A stretch of 64,000 bases of DNA from Desulfosporosinus fructosivorans (GCF_004766045.1 NZ_SPQQ01000010.1:62001-126000); one strand, 5' to 3'. Numbered from the stretch's first letter, positions 1 to 9,627 are shown. Program-made: numbers and translations. The notes: generated by a model not told the origin, from the letters alone.

Positions 1-1707
1 GGACAGGGATGTATTGTTTTGTGGGTAAAGATAGTTCATGGATGCTCCTACACCTGCTAATGATCCTGAATCGCTATAGCCCTTGATGCTCTGAAACAGG
101 CCCTTAGTAATGTCACCGAACTCTTTTGGGATAGAGTTCATAAAGGCCACGAAGCCTTTCCTTAAGGAAGACCAGTCAACCGTAGATACGTCAGATGCTC
201 CAGGTATACTATCTCTGAAAGAACTCCATGAGGGGGTAGGTCCTCCCCCAGAATCAGACGTATGGCTTGACCTTGGAGTCATAGCCTTCTTTAGTTTATC
301 AGTCGCTTCATCCTTGGAATCCTCACCTCTAATAGCCTTACCTATTGGATTATCCAAAGCCCTTGAAAGACCCTTTCTGAATAATTCAGCACCTTTTTCT
401 AGGCCACTGAAATCACCCGTTGTTAGCCCCTTGATTCCACCGGCAATGATTGTCACTAGCCCTGCGATCTCTTCTAGCGTTCCTGTGAAAACGTTTAATG
501 CTGAAATAATACCGGACGTAAGAAGATCACCTAGCCCCCCTTCTCCACCAAGGGAATTAAGTAGGTCCCCAATAGCGTCTGTAAGGTCTACTACGCTGCC
601 CCACGCCTCACCGAGAGATTCTCCAAAACTATCTAAAGCACCGCTATCTCTTAATTGCTCTCCAAGGTCCATTAACCAATTCCATGTATTTTGAATTCCA
701 TGCCAAAAGATTACGATTAAATCATTGCTATCACTTAAAAAGTTCTTAAAGGTATCAGACTTACCTATTTTCTCTAGCCAATCTCCGAATTCCTTAACGT
801 CTACCAAAACGTCCTGTAGAAGATTCTTAAATTCACCTATGGTACCATCGTCCTCTAAGCTCTTTTTAAATCTCTCTACCCACTCCCAAAGCCTAGGAAA
901 TGCTGACTTCCCGCCGTCTTTGAAGGTATTGAAATCGTCAACTAAGAGCAGTAACGCTGTCATTCCCAAGATAAGCAACCCTAACGGATTAGTCAGCATG
1001 CTTATCATCTTAAACCCGGCAAGCACTCCTACCACAGCACCTAATGCATCCCTAATACTCCACGCTGCCTTCCCTAGTCTAACGAACCAACTGGCAACTT
1101 CGGCAACCCTCTTGGTCCATATTGGCATTGTTCTCTGGACCTCATCGTTCACCTTAGTCAGCCACCCCTTAATATCTCCCAACGGCCCAGCAAGATACTT
1201 CGTCAGATAATAACCGATCCATTGTAAAGCATACGTTCCTTCGAGCTTCAATCTCTGGAACTGGAAAGTTATATCTCGAACGCCACGCATTTGCTTATCA
1301 TACTCTTCCGCAGGGACGCCCATGTCTCTGGCTTGGCGATTAAGGTCAAGGTATTTATCCATTAACTCTGTGCTTAGGTACAAATCATTCACGCTAACCC
1401 CGAGCGCATCGATCGAAGACTGGTACGCCTTGGCCGCATCCTTGGACATCCACATTTTTCGTGCAAACATTTCAGTTTGTAGATCAGCCTGAGCCAACTC
1501 TACGATAAACTTACCCAGCGCAAGATTCGCGGTTGCCACAAATGTCACGACTCCCACAGCGGCCTTGGCAAAACTCTTGACGCTTGAATTGGCAAAGCTA
1601 TCAACTGAATTCTCAGCTTTCTTCATGGCGGCCTGTGCTGCATTGAGGGAGGAATTGTCTGTCTTAAATCCTAGGGATACAAGATACTCTTTAATGGTTT
1701 CTATCAT
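1..1707 (-). CDS. Phage tail tape measure protein, N-terminal part (runs off window)
   Basis: Open minus-strand frame from ATG at 1707 to the window edge, 569 codons with no stop. The start MIETIKEYLVSLGF follows the Shine-Dalgarno site GGGAGG. Residues 20-150 are helical and charged. A long hydrophobic stretch lies near residues 222-257 (GAVVGVLAGF through TALLLLVDDF), and Gly/Ser-rich amphipathic segments follow, as is usual in tape measure proteins that set tail length and form a pore. Its ATG overlaps the stop of the frameshifted tail chaperone (ATGA), the classic neighbour of this gene. The C-terminus, including any muralytic domain, is not visible. Plus-strand frames here are shadows. 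Confidence 0.85.
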   Translation of the reverse strand, partial: MIETIKEYLVSLGFKTDNSSLNAAQAAMKKAENSVDSFANSSVKSFAKAAVGVVTFVATANLALGKFIVELAQADLQTEMFARKMWMSKDAAKAYQSSIDALGVSVNDLYLSTELMDKYLDLNRQARDMGVPAEEYDKQMRGVRDITFQFQRLKLEGTYALQWIGYYLTKYLAGPLGDIKGWLTKVNDEVQRTMPIWTKRVAEVASWFVRLGKAAWSIRDALGAVVGVLAGFKMISMLTNPLGLLILGMTALLLLVDDFNTFKDGGKSAFPRLWEWVERFKKSLEDDGTIGEFKNLLQDVLVDVKEFGDWLEKIGKSDTFKNFLSDSNDLIVIFWHGIQNTWNWLMDLGEQLRDSGALDSFGESLGEAWGSVVDLTDAIGDLLNSLGGEGGLGDLLTSGIISALNVFTGTLEEIAGLVTIIAGGIKGLTTGDFSGLEKGAELFRKGLSRALDNPIGKAIRGEDSKDEATDKLKKAMTPRSSHTSDSGGGPTPSWSSFRDSIPGASDVSTVDWSSLRKGFVAFMNSIPKEFGDITKGLFQSIKGYSDSGSLAGVGASMNYLYPQNNTSLS

Positions 1708-2347
1708 TGCCTTTCCTCCCTCCCAGCTTCGTTCGCCCTCCGCTCGTTTTCGGCCTTAACCGCAAGCATCTCATGCGCATTCGCTAGATCATCTAATGTA
1801 TACGTTCCATCCCAAACCTCATGTTGCTGCCACATACCAGCCATTACCGGTCCGTACAGAAAATCATCTACATTTTCGCAGTAGACAACTTCGAACCGAA
1901 TAATCCCCCTAGCACTGAACCCAAGGGGCTTCCGGAGAAAAAACTTGTCACGTTAAAAATCAGAGTATGAGCAACCAATGCGAGTGTTGTTGCGGAATCT
2001 GTTTCTAGGCCGATTACGCCAAAGTTACCGTCTGGGTTCAATACCCGGGTGGCTCCCGATGGAAGAGTCTCAAAACAAACCTGTAGGCATTTGTCGTGGA
2101 TGTAGTTAAAGTCTGGCTCAGTCAGGGATGTTAAGCCCGACACTACGCCGGCAATATCAATGTCTTTCAAGTTGACCTCTTCCCCTTCCTTAGTTTGGAG
2201 ATTATTCAGGTCGAGTCCTTTGAGCATTGGAGCAATCAATCCTGTGACCTTGATAAGCATAAAAGAACCGGTTCGTGCGTCAAACTTACGAATAACGAAC
2301 TTCCGATTCTTTATCTCAACTTCTTTGGTATCTTCATAATTTCCCAT
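1704..2347 (-). CDS. Tail assembly chaperone, -1 frameshift (GT-like) product
   Basis: The frame is open for 137 codons of the short chaperone, then for 77 sense codons in the -1 frame from the slip site to TGA at 1704-1706, giving 214 aa. The extension begins LRKPLGFSARG and ends in a charged helix (NERRANEAGREERQ). Its stop overlaps the tape measure ATG as ATGA. There is no start codon with a ribosome site for the extension alone, and without frameshifting the stretch 1708-1867 would be non-coding. This matches lambda G/GT and analogous proteins in most tailed phages. The slip itself is inferred, not observed. Confidence 0.75.
1868..2347 (-). CDS. Tail assembly chaperone, short (G-like) product
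   Basis: 159 aa (MGNYEDTKEV... to KLSTAKM). The start is ATG 2347 behind AAAGGAGG; in-frame upstream codons lie inside the tube gene and lack a ribosome site. It sits between the tail tube gene and the tape measure gene, the fixed position of tail assembly chaperones of siphophages and myophages. These bind the tape measure protein while the tube polymerises. No enzymatic motif is seen. The C-terminus carries a slippery heptamer that allows a longer product, described separately. The assignment rests on position and the frameshift more than on sequence recognition. Confidence 0.75.
   Translation of the reverse strand: MGNYEDTKEVEIKNRKFVIRKFDARTGSFMLIKVTGLIAPMLKGLDLNNLQTKEGEEVNLKDIDIAGVVSGLTSLTEPDFNYIHDKCLQVCFETLPSGATRVLNPDGNFGVIGLETDSATTLALVAHTLIFNVTSFFSGSPLGSVLGGLFGSKLSTAKM
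1937..1943 (-). other. Programmed -1 ribosomal frameshift site (T TTT TTC)
   Basis: On the minus strand the codons AGT TTT TTC form the heptamer T TTT TTC in exactly the X XXY YYZ register of the chaperone frame. Eight bases downstream a short stem can form (CCCCT paired with AGGGG, 13-nt loop), a plausible stimulator. Slipping one base back opens the 77-codon extension. Confidence 0.75.
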
Positions 2348-2388
2348 GAGCTCCTCCTTTGATCTCCAATTTTGGAGATTCTCATTGA

Positions 2389-2826
2389 TTAAACAACGTC
2401 TCGCTGAATATCCGCGGCCATAAGGGACCATGTTAAGTTCTGCCCCTGCGCTTGGCGTGGGTTACTTGGCAGCTTGGTAAATGCTACCCCTGTGCATGTT
2501 TCGAGTTCTCTCATCCCTGGAGTTCTGATAATAATTTTCGTCTCTGCCCATTTTGAAGTGCTGGACGTTTGAAGATAGTTGTAGAGCTTGATTAACCACT
2601 GGTGGAAGGTTGATGTTTGTTGTACAGCTATAGCCACTGTTCCATTTTTCGCTTTAATCTTAGAGATCATTACTTTCCCATCAGCTGCTACGTCTTGTAT
2701 TGTTTGTTCTGTCGTCATCTCTGTTGTTATTGATCCGATACCTTCTCCCGTGGCGACAAACTGACCAAAGCTCGGATGAGAAATGGCAATTGATACATCA
2801 CCAAAGCTGTATGTTTCGTAAGACAT
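2389..2826 (-). CDS. Phage tail tube protein (DUF3277 type)
   Basis: 145 aa, starting MSYETYSFGDVSIAISHPSFG with Shine-Dalgarno AGGAGG eight bases upstream. Residues near the middle (IQDVAADGKVMISKIKAKNG) and the end (WSLMAADIQRDVV) match my memory of the DUF3277 family, which occurs directly after a DUF3383 sheath gene in contractile-tailed phages and forms the inner tube. Size is typical for tube proteins. It lies 12 bases downstream of the sheath gene and upstream of the chaperone, so function is supported by both family and order. Confidence 0.8.
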   Translation of the reverse strand: MSYETYSFGDVSIAISHPSFGQFVATGEGIGSITTEMTTEQTIQDVAADGKVMISKIKAKNGTVAIAVQQTSTFHQWLIKLYNYLQTSSTSKWAETKIIIRTPGMRELETCTGVAFTKLPSNPRQAQGQNLTWSLMAADIQRDVV

Positions 2827-2838
2827 TTAGGCAACCTC

Positions 2839-3948
2839 CTATCTATTAACATTAATCTGGATCGCCACGAACTCGATAGCTCCAGCAAGCTTGACGCACA
2901 CATAAATCGGAGGAGCAATGCGGTTTGTCCTGTCCGTTTCACTTTGGCTATCAATTGACTCGGTTAAGATGAGGTAGCCCTTAGACAGCGTATCTCCTGT
3001 GTTTAGGTTTAAAATTGATGCAGCATTCCAAACTCCGGGGGATAGGAACCCTCTATTTAGTGCTGACTCGCATGGTTCCGTGATAGCTGAGATTAGAAGT
3101 GTCACACCGCCTTCATTCTGAGGTATCTTAGATATTCCAGTAAGCAAATCCATAACAGCAATCTGGATATCATTTTTGAGCATATCGAGATTAATTATCT
3201 CGTCAAAGGGCATACCATTTGCCATAATTCCTTGCTGGAATAAGTTGTAGGTGTTACCACGATTGACGTAATAGTTACCGTTCTGTTCCTTCATGAGGGT
3301 TACCTGAACTGGAGTCATATCTTCCGGTATTACACCAATTTCCTTCTTATGGGCTAATGTATAGGCCGTATTAGCTAGACCAGTATTAGCTCCCATTGCA
3401 TAGCCCATAATAGACACTGCAGCATCTTGATAAGTTGAATACTGACCGATCGTGCGCATATATCCTGCGGCTTTTAGTGTGAGCATTACGTTTCCTGCTG
3501 TTCCAGCTAAAACGTCAGCATCGGCAGTCGTATAAAAGAATGCTGAATCCGGCTCAACAACTTCGATATATGGTGCAATCGCCAAAATATCAGCCTTAAC
3601 CGCTCCGCATAAATAGCACGCATACCAATCTGTATTCTTAGCCCTGCATGCCGCGACCGCTTGCAGGGCTGTCTCTGATCCCGTCTTATCCCATCTCCCT
3701 ATCGCGACCTTGCTGGGCTTAGGTATTTGACGAAAATACAGGTCTGCAGCCTTATACTCAGCCTCGGATACAGTGAAACCGTCGGCAATCATTCCGTCTG
3801 CGCTCGTATATAACTTAACCCTGTCAGACGCTGTAATGTGAGTACTTGAGCCAACAATAAGTCCGAGATTGAATCCCGAGCGAATAGTGGCAACTGGAGA
3901 AACGACTACGCTTATATCAACAATATCGCTAAGTGGTAGAGTCGACAT
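2839..3948 (-). CDS. Contractile tail sheath protein (DUF3383 type)
   Basis: 369 aa, MSTLPLSDIVDISVVVSPVA..., with AAAGGAG upstream of ATG 3948. The conserved opening (I-V-x-V-x-I-S around residues 10-20) and the C-terminal module (YVCVKLAGAIEFVAIQINVNR) resemble DUF3383, the sheath subunit of many Firmicutes and Mu-like myophages. It polymerises around the tube and contracts on infection. It establishes the phage as a myovirus-type particle. Its 5' end overlaps the tail terminator gene by about 20 bases. Confidence 0.85.
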   Translation of the reverse strand: MSTLPLSDIVDISVVVSPVATIRSGFNLGLIVGSSTHITASDRVKLYTSADGMIADGFTVSEAEYKAADLYFRQIPKPSKVAIGRWDKTGSETALQAVAACRAKNTDWYACYLCGAVKADILAIAPYIEVVEPDSAFFYTTADADVLAGTAGNVMLTLKAAGYMRTIGQYSTYQDAAVSIMGYAMGANTGLANTAYTLAHKKEIGVIPEDMTPVQVTLMKEQNGNYYVNRGNTYNLFQQGIMANGMPFDEIINLDMLKNDIQIAVMDLLTGISKIPQNEGGVTLLISAITEPCESALNRGFLSPGVWNAASILNLNTGDTLSKGYLILTESIDSQSETDRTNRIAPPIYVCVKLAGAIEFVAIQINVNR

Positions 3949-4501
3949 CGATAGTCACTCCTTTCTCTGTTTTAATTTTGATATTTACTCCATGGAGCGT
4001 TGGGATGGTTTCCTGTCGACGTACTTTCTCGTAAAACATGGCCGAAAAGTCCGAACGCTCCCACCATTGTCCACTGAATAAATCAGGGCAACGTATCGGG
4101 ACTGGGACATCAATCACGAGATGTAAGTTAGAAGCCCGAAGGATATCGCCTGCACTGAACAGCCCATTACGAATTGCCTCTATGTTGTCAAAACTGTTTG
4201 GTCCATAAGCAATCCATGAAACTTGACGTGGGAGAGTGTAGGAGGTTATTTTGTTGGCCTCAGTCTGGCTGTTTAAAGAGTACTCAACGTCACGTTGCTT
4301 GGAATAGGAGTTAGCAATAGACACAACCCTCAAAAATACTACATCCTCAGTTATCTTCCATCCCGGAGCGCCGCCAGTAGGCCAAGCTATACGGACCTTA
4401 CCGTTATTTGCCGGACTGACAGGGTTAAGGCCTAGGAGTGTGCAAGTAAGTTTCCTGAATATATCTTCTAGTTTTTTAAGAGTTAATATTGTATCGGCCA
4501 T
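3929..4501 (-). CDS. Phage neck/tail terminator protein (LIC_12616-like)
   Basis: 190 aa from ATG 4501 (MADTILTLKKLEDIF), chosen over an in-frame GTG at 4510 that lies inside the AGGAG ribosome site. The protein begins with a helix and then beta-rich sequence with conserved Trp (WPTGGAPGWKITEDVVFLRV; SGQWWERSDFSAMFYE). This pattern is shared with the phage neck terminator family that caps the tail tube and joins it to the head. Position between connector genes and sheath fits. The last codons overlap the sheath start. Confidence 0.65.
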   Translation of the reverse strand: MADTILTLKKLEDIFRKLTCTLLGLNPVSPANNGKVRIAWPTGGAPGWKITEDVVFLRVVSIANSYSKQRDVEYSLNSQTEANKITSYTLPRQVSWIAYGPNSFDNIEAIRNGLFSAGDILRASNLHLVIDVPVPIRCPDLFSGQWWERSDFSAMFYEKVRRQETIPTLHGVNIKIKTEKGVTIDVDSTT

Positions 4502-4523
4502 TACGCACACTCCTATCTACTGC

Positions 4524-4892
4524 TTAAGTCCCGCCCATTGAGGTACCGACCATTCGATAGTAACCAAAATCAGACCAATCCTTACCCTGAAATAGCCTAT
4601 ATCGTTGTCCGTGCCACTCAATCTCGTCCGATGTTCCCTTGCCTTCGACATCATCGTGTGTAACGTACAGCGGTAAAGTGCTGTGAAATACCACGATTTG
4701 AGAGACCCGATCACCCTCGGGTACCTGCATGATATCTTCAGTTCCCGCCGCCGTTACCACTCCCGACATGGGGATCGGGTTCTCCGTCTGAACGAAGCGT
4801 CCTTCAACCCAGTCCCCAGCTTTGCGCCAGACTATGAAGGGTTTTGGCTGAGCTAGGTTTCGACTATTAACAACTCTTCCGACGTTGATCAT
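4524..4892 (-). CDS. Putative head closure / head-tail connector protein
   Basis: 122 aa, MINVGRVVNSRNLAQPKPFIV..., beta-rich, with repeated Trp/Arg positions (WRKAGDWVEGRFVQ; WHGQRYRLFQGKDWSDFGYY). No catalytic motif. It lies between the gp10-like gene (4 bases away) and the tail terminator, where head closure or stopper proteins are encoded. The sequence resembles small neck proteins found beside DUF4054 genes, but I identify it mainly by position. Start ATG 4892 has GGGAGAAG upstream. Confidence 0.5.
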   Translation of the reverse strand: MINVGRVVNSRNLAQPKPFIVWRKAGDWVEGRFVQTENPIPMSGVVTAAGTEDIMQVPEGDRVSQIVVFHSTLPLYVTHDDVEGKGTSDEIEWHGQRYRLFQGKDWSDFGYYRMVGTSMGGT

Positions 4893-4896
4893 GCTA

Positions 4897-5990
<1,094 letters not shown>

Positions 5991-5996
5991 TTACAC

Positions 5997-6395
5997 CTAC
6001 TTTGTAGTTTTGCTTAGCTTGGAAGTCTTGGCCTTGGCGTCATGATCTGGGTTTAGATCTGCGTCAGAGTTAGCGTCAGCGTCAGAGTCTGGATCACTAG
6101 CCTCACTACCATTCAATACAGACATCATATCCCGTTTTTCTTCCAGCGCTGCAACCTCTGCCTTAAGCGCCGCTAACTTTTCTTGCTCCTTAAGGACAGC
6201 TTCTGATTCCCCTGGAGAGGTAAACGATTTCACTGAACCATCGATAGTGGCTAGTTTAAAGTAATCCGTTTCAGCTGCCCAATCAGGTAATTCACAGAAG
6301 CCTATGTTCGTCCTGACGGTCTTCAGGTTCCCTTTGGCATCCTTCTCGCCTCGGTCGAAGGCTAGGACCTTATTTGCTAGAACTTTAATTGTCAT
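5997..6395 (-). CDS. Small virion-region protein with coiled coil and acidic tail
   Basis: 132 aa from ATG 6395 (MTIKVLANKVLAFDRG), placed by the strong AAGGAGG site; longer in-frame starts overlap the capsid gene and lack one. Residues 64-90 form a predicted coiled coil (VLKEQEKLAALKAEVAALEE). The tail is Asp/Ser/Ala-rich (DPDSDADANSDADLNPD) and ends with Lys/Ser. Similar short proteins follow the major capsid gene in many phages, but no function is known to me. Confidence 0.6.
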   Translation of the reverse strand: MTIKVLANKVLAFDRGEKDAKGNLKTVRTNIGFCELPDWAAETDYFKLATIDGSVKSFTSPGESEAVLKEQEKLAALKAEVAALEEKRDMMSVLNGSEASDPDSDADANSDADLNPDHDAKAKTSKLSKTTK

Positions 6396-6466
6396 GATTG
6401 TAATCCTCCTTAAAGTAATAAATACACAACAACAATTTAAGTTGTTGTGTATCATCATGAAATCGC

Positions 6467-7510
6467 TTAGATACCGTCTGTATAAGCCGCACACGTATAG
6501 AACAAGAACTTAACTTGTGAGAACTGTGAAGCGAAGATCGTTTCATAGCTCCCACTGGTGGTATTCGGAGCCGTCATTACGCGGGAGAGAGGAACTGGCA
6601 AGTCGATATTAACCTTACTTTCCTCTTTAACATACGCCATCATACGTTGTGTACCGCCTACGCCTGCACCGGTGCACCATTGCAACGGAAAGATCTCTAG
6701 CGGTCTACCTTGCTTCGTTGCGATGTTATTCTCCAGCAGATAGCTCAGGATAGACTGCGTACCAGCGATCGTAACAGGAGTATTGGCTATATAGCCATAA
6801 TTAGACCAATCAATTAGGATACGACTTGCCATACCGGAGAGATCGTACCCAGAGGCGATGACCGTATTGGTAAGCAGCTGATTAATGTCATTCATGATCT
6901 CGGTCGGGGTCTTATTGACCCATAAGCGTGAAGCAGACGCTCCCAGTGCTGCATTTGCAGCTACGATTAAAGGATTGTTAATTAATCCATACGTTCCAGT
7001 CTTTGAGATACCAACGTAGACATTACGGTCAATCATCTTGCTGTGCTGGAGACGGATACCAGTATCGAGGATTGTGGATAGGCTTTTACCAATTTGCTGA
7101 AGTTTCAGCTCGTCGAAGAGTGGCACGCGTAAGATCTCAGAGAACGTGTGGACCTTGAATACGTCCTTGGAGATATTAGCTTGGGATACTGGGATGTTAT
7201 TTGTCTCGCTACCGATAATAGAGTCCTCATCGGATCCAGAAGTAGCATAATCGACAAAGACGTTTGAGGTGATCGATGTCCATCCACCACCTGGCTTCAT
7301 GTCGATGTCGCGAGGTGCTGTTAATGAGGTCATTGGCTCAAGTAGACGAGGGTCTTGTTTTTCGAGTTCTCCAGCCAAGAACACTAAGCCAGTGCTCGTT
7401 CCGCCTGCGTCCATACCAGGTCCATAAATCGCACCGGGTGATTGTGGCATAATCCCACGTTGACCAGATAACATGACGGCATCCATGGCCTTTTTGTAAG
7501 CTGTTTCCAT
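6467..7510 (-). CDS. Major capsid protein (DUF2184 family)
   Basis: 347 aa from ATG 7510 (METAYKKAMDAVMLSGQRG); an ATG three codons upstream is too close to the GGAGGG site. Features typical of DUF2184 capsids are 'GLVFLAGELEKQDPRLLEP' near residue 40, 'IPVSQANISKDVFKVHTF' mid-protein and a C-terminal segment rich in aromatic residues. The fold is expected to be HK97-like. It follows the scaffold/protease and cement genes and precedes the adaptor genes, the standard order. Confidence 0.85.
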   Translation of the reverse strand: METAYKKAMDAVMLSGQRGIMPQSPGAIYGPGMDAGGTSTGLVFLAGELEKQDPRLLEPMTSLTAPRDIDMKPGGGWTSITSNVFVDYATSGSDEDSIIGSETNNIPVSQANISKDVFKVHTFSEILRVPLFDELKLQQIGKSLSTILDTGIRLQHSKMIDRNVYVGISKTGTYGLINNPLIVAANAALGASASRLWVNKTPTEIMNDINQLLTNTVIASGYDLSGMASRILIDWSNYGYIANTPVTIAGTQSILSYLLENNIATKQGRPLEIFPLQWCTGAGVGGTQRMMAYVKEESKVNIDLPVPLSRVMTAPNTTSGSYETIFASQFSQVKFLFYTCAAYTDGI

Positions 7511-7526
7511 GTATATCATTCCCTCC

Positions 7527-8090
7527 TTACGCGTTTGCTTGGGTAAGCAATACAATTTCGGCAATTCCTGATGGGTCCATTTTTCCGTTTACCCATCGAG
7601 CATTAGTAACTTGGACAGCTGTTCCACCGTCTGGGGTTGCTGTTGCCACGAGATCTCCAACAGCAGCAGCGGTACCTTCAACCGTCACGATATACACTAG
7701 GCCATTAGCCGTTGGAGTACCTTCCTTGCAGAACACAGTCGTTGTGCCAGTCTGCAGGACATCGCAAGGAGAGTTTGGTTCGAACTGCCCACCGCTAACA
7801 TTAGAACCATAGCTATAGGTCATAGATTGCTTGACCTCGGATACTGCGATACCTGCGAAGTTCGCAAAGGTTGCAGCTGATACGCCGGATCCGGTAGCAC
7901 CAAAGAGAGAGTAGGTGTTATCAGGATTCGTCACGACAGTGGCACCAAATGGGATTACGGGCTGAGTTTCATTGCCGCTACCATCAAGGATTGACTTTAC
8001 CTGACGTGCATTAATTTTATTGATGCCATTGCGGGATACCTTGCCCGCATAACCTAAGCTAAGATTTTTACCAATTACTGATCCTGGCAT
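7527..8090 (-). CDS. Capsid structural cement/decoration protein (Gp24-like)
   Basis: 187 aa, MPGSVIGKNLSLGYAGKVSRNG..., rich in beta strands, Gly, Thr and Val. The pattern 'GYAGKVSR...PFGATVV...FAGIAVSEVK...GGTAVQ' matches phage cement proteins that stabilise the capsid, found between a DUF2213 protease/scaffold and a DUF2184 capsid. The ribosome site AAGGAGGG lies inside the small gene upstream, and the two overlap by 16 bases. Exact family assignment is from memory. Confidence 0.65.
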   Translation of the reverse strand: MPGSVIGKNLSLGYAGKVSRNGINKINARQVKSILDGSGNETQPVIPFGATVVTNPDNTYSLFGATGSGVSAATFANFAGIAVSEVKQSMTYSYGSNVSGGQFEPNSPCDVLQTGTTTVFCKEGTPTANGLVYIVTVEGTAAAVGDLVATATPDGGTAVQVTNARWVNGKMDPSGIAEIVLLTQANA

Positions 8091-8254
8091 TGAAAACCCT
8101 CCTTCATTTTGTCGCCAGCTTCATTCCATTTCGAGGAAGCTTGCTGGCTTTCTTCGCTTACCCCACGTTCTTTCTTAAGCTTTTCATATTCATCAGAATA
8201 GAACGCCGTTGTTCTGATTTCAGGCATTGACGTTTCCACGGATTCGGGGGGCAT
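8075..8254 (-). CDS. Small protein resembling the C-terminus of the scaffold protein
   Basis: 59 aa (MPPESVETSMPEIRTTAFYS...). ATG 8254 lies 2 bases after the TAA of the DUF2213 gene and TAA 8075 lies within the start of the cement gene, so it is wedged in the head operon without gaps. Its end reads SEESQQASSKWNEAGDKMKEG. The DUF2213 protein ends SEEACKNWSAAGEKMRGGK: the SEE-x(n)-W-x2-AG-[ED]-KM pattern is shared. It may be a detached, duplicated capsid-binding tail of the scaffold. Function is unknown. Confidence 0.55.
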   Translation of the reverse strand: MPPESVETSMPEIRTTAFYSDEYEKLKKERGVSEESQQASSKWNEAGDKMKEGFQCQDQ

Positions 8255-8255
8255 A

Positions 8256-9563
8256 TTATTTACCCCCTCTCATTTTTTCGCCTGCGGCAGACCAATTCTT
8301 GCAGGCCTCCTCGGATTGTTCGGCGACTGGTTTTCTCTGTACGTTAAAGGCGTCCATGGCCGCTTTCTTGTTCGCGGCCGTTGCTAGCAAGATGTCACCG
8401 TAACCATTATCCGCACGAGATGAGCGTGCATCGTGGACGGTAGAGGCGAACTTCTTAGCAGTTTCAAGCCGAACCTTCTCATCAGGAATCGCCATGATGA
8501 TCGGCTTCATGTCTGCTACGAATTTACGAAGACCTGCGTCGGCAGCTGGTTTTTTCTCGGGATCAGGATCAGCGTCTTTGGCTGGCTCTTTCTTGTCGTC
8601 CTCTTCGGGGTCAGCATCTTTAGCTTCCTTGTCAAGGTCTTCTTCGATTGCATCCATAACCGCTTCGGCGTCTTCCTTGCTATCGCCAGCTTTACCCTTC
8701 TTGAGCTCAGCCACTTCATCTTCCAAGGCCTTGATCTTGTCGGCGAGCTTTTTGAACTCAGCATTTTCCTGCGCTTGGTTGTCAGGAGCAGGATCGGCGT
8801 CTTTGGCTGGCTCTTTCTTCTCAGGCTCAGCATCCTTGGCTGGCTCCTTCTTTTCATCTTCCTCGCTCATTGCATCCATTGCCTTCGCGATATCCTCTGG
8901 CTCCGCATCGGCGGCGTAGTGCTTGAATCCAAGGGCTGTTAAAAACTGTTTAGACATTTTACCCATCTTCTTTTTCCCTCCCGTATTTGGTTTTGAATCC
9001 GTGTTCGGTAGCGGATTATTCGGTGCCAGATCATCGGTCAGCGCAGAATCCATGATCGCGATCTTAGGTCCCGCTCTTCCCGCAGAGACTACTGCAACAT
9101 GATTTCCGATGATCTCGCGTTGCTCATACACTCCTTCACTGACTTTATGCCAACTGCAGTCGTAACCACTTGATACCTCGCGCTTAAGCTTGTTCTGGAT
9201 CTCAGATATCAAACCAGCGTCATTGACGTGTAGGTCGGCAATTAAAAAATCGCCATCACGGCGAATGTTTTGAGTATGACCTCGTTCGATCATAGATACT
9301 GTATTAACGTCGAGGTTTGCAGTCGGGTGCGTGTTTGTGACTGGTTTTCCCTCGAAGCTCGCTATGGTCGCTACGCTGAATAACTCTTCCGGTCTTCGAT
9401 AAACCTTGAAGATATCACCAGATGGCTCATTGAAGGCCGCAGGCAGTTCTCTCCCAAGGTATTCCATGTATCCGGTGCGTCCAATTGGAACGTTCTCGCA
9501 TACTAGGTAACCCTCGGGTGTCACTCTCATGTTTTCTGATATCTTATCGCCGTAATAATTCAC
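8256..9563 (-). CDS. DUF2213 prohead protease-scaffold protein
   Basis: 435 aa with GTG start at 9563 behind AAAGGAGG. Residues 1-180 are the DUF2213 domain (MRVTPEGYLVCENVPIGRTG; FEGKPVTNTHPTANL; EVSSGYDCSWH; AVVSAGRAGPKIAIMDS), which functions as the maturation protease or its homologue. Residues 200-340 are highly acidic and repetitive, with KKEPAKDA units (EKKEPAKDADP; DKKEPAKDADPDPEKKP) and a coiled coil (FKKLADKIKALEDEVAELKK), as expected of a scaffold core. The C-terminus is a conserved helical motif ending KMRGGK. Confidence 0.75.
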   Translation of the reverse strand: MNYYGDKISENMRVTPEGYLVCENVPIGRTGYMEYLGRELPAAFNEPSGDIFKVYRRPEELFSVATIASFEGKPVTNTHPTANLDVNTVSMIERGHTQNIRRDGDFLIADLHVNDAGLISEIQNKLKREVSSGYDCSWHKVSEGVYEQREIIGNHVAVVSAGRAGPKIAIMDSALTDDLAPNNPLPNTDSKPNTGGKKKMGKMSKQFLTALGFKHYAADAEPEDIAKAMDAMSEEDEKKEPAKDAEPEKKEPAKDADPAPDNQAQENAEFKKLADKIKALEDEVAELKKGKAGDSKEDAEAVMDAIEEDLDKEAKDADPEEDDKKEPAKDADPDPEKKPAADAGLRKFVADMKPIIMAIPDEKVRLETAKKFASTVHDARSSRADNGYGDILLATAANKKAAMDAFNVQRKPVAEQSEEACKNWSAAGEKMRGGK

Positions 9564-9603
9564 GGATACACCTCCTTTGCGGCGATGGTAATTAGGCTTG
9601 GCT

Positions 9604-9627
9604 TAGGATCCTACTTAGGATCCTACT
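9604..9627. repeat. Two tandem copies of a 12-bp unit
   Basis: TAGGATCCTACT occurs twice in tandem in the 81-base gap between the head-region protein gene and the DUF2213 gene. Each copy contains the palindrome TAGGATCCTA. It could be a regulatory or processing site; no promoter or T-tract is obvious beside it. Confidence 0.5.

Noticed and set aside
110..1759. Plus-strand open frames of 64-194 codons over the tape measure region
   Set aside because: They overlap a continuous minus-strand tape measure frame with a good start and family features; they are antisense shadows.
8433..8942. Long plus-strand frames over the DUF2213 acidic region
   Set aside because: They mirror the repetitive KKEPAKDA coding sequence on the other strand and have no start signals.
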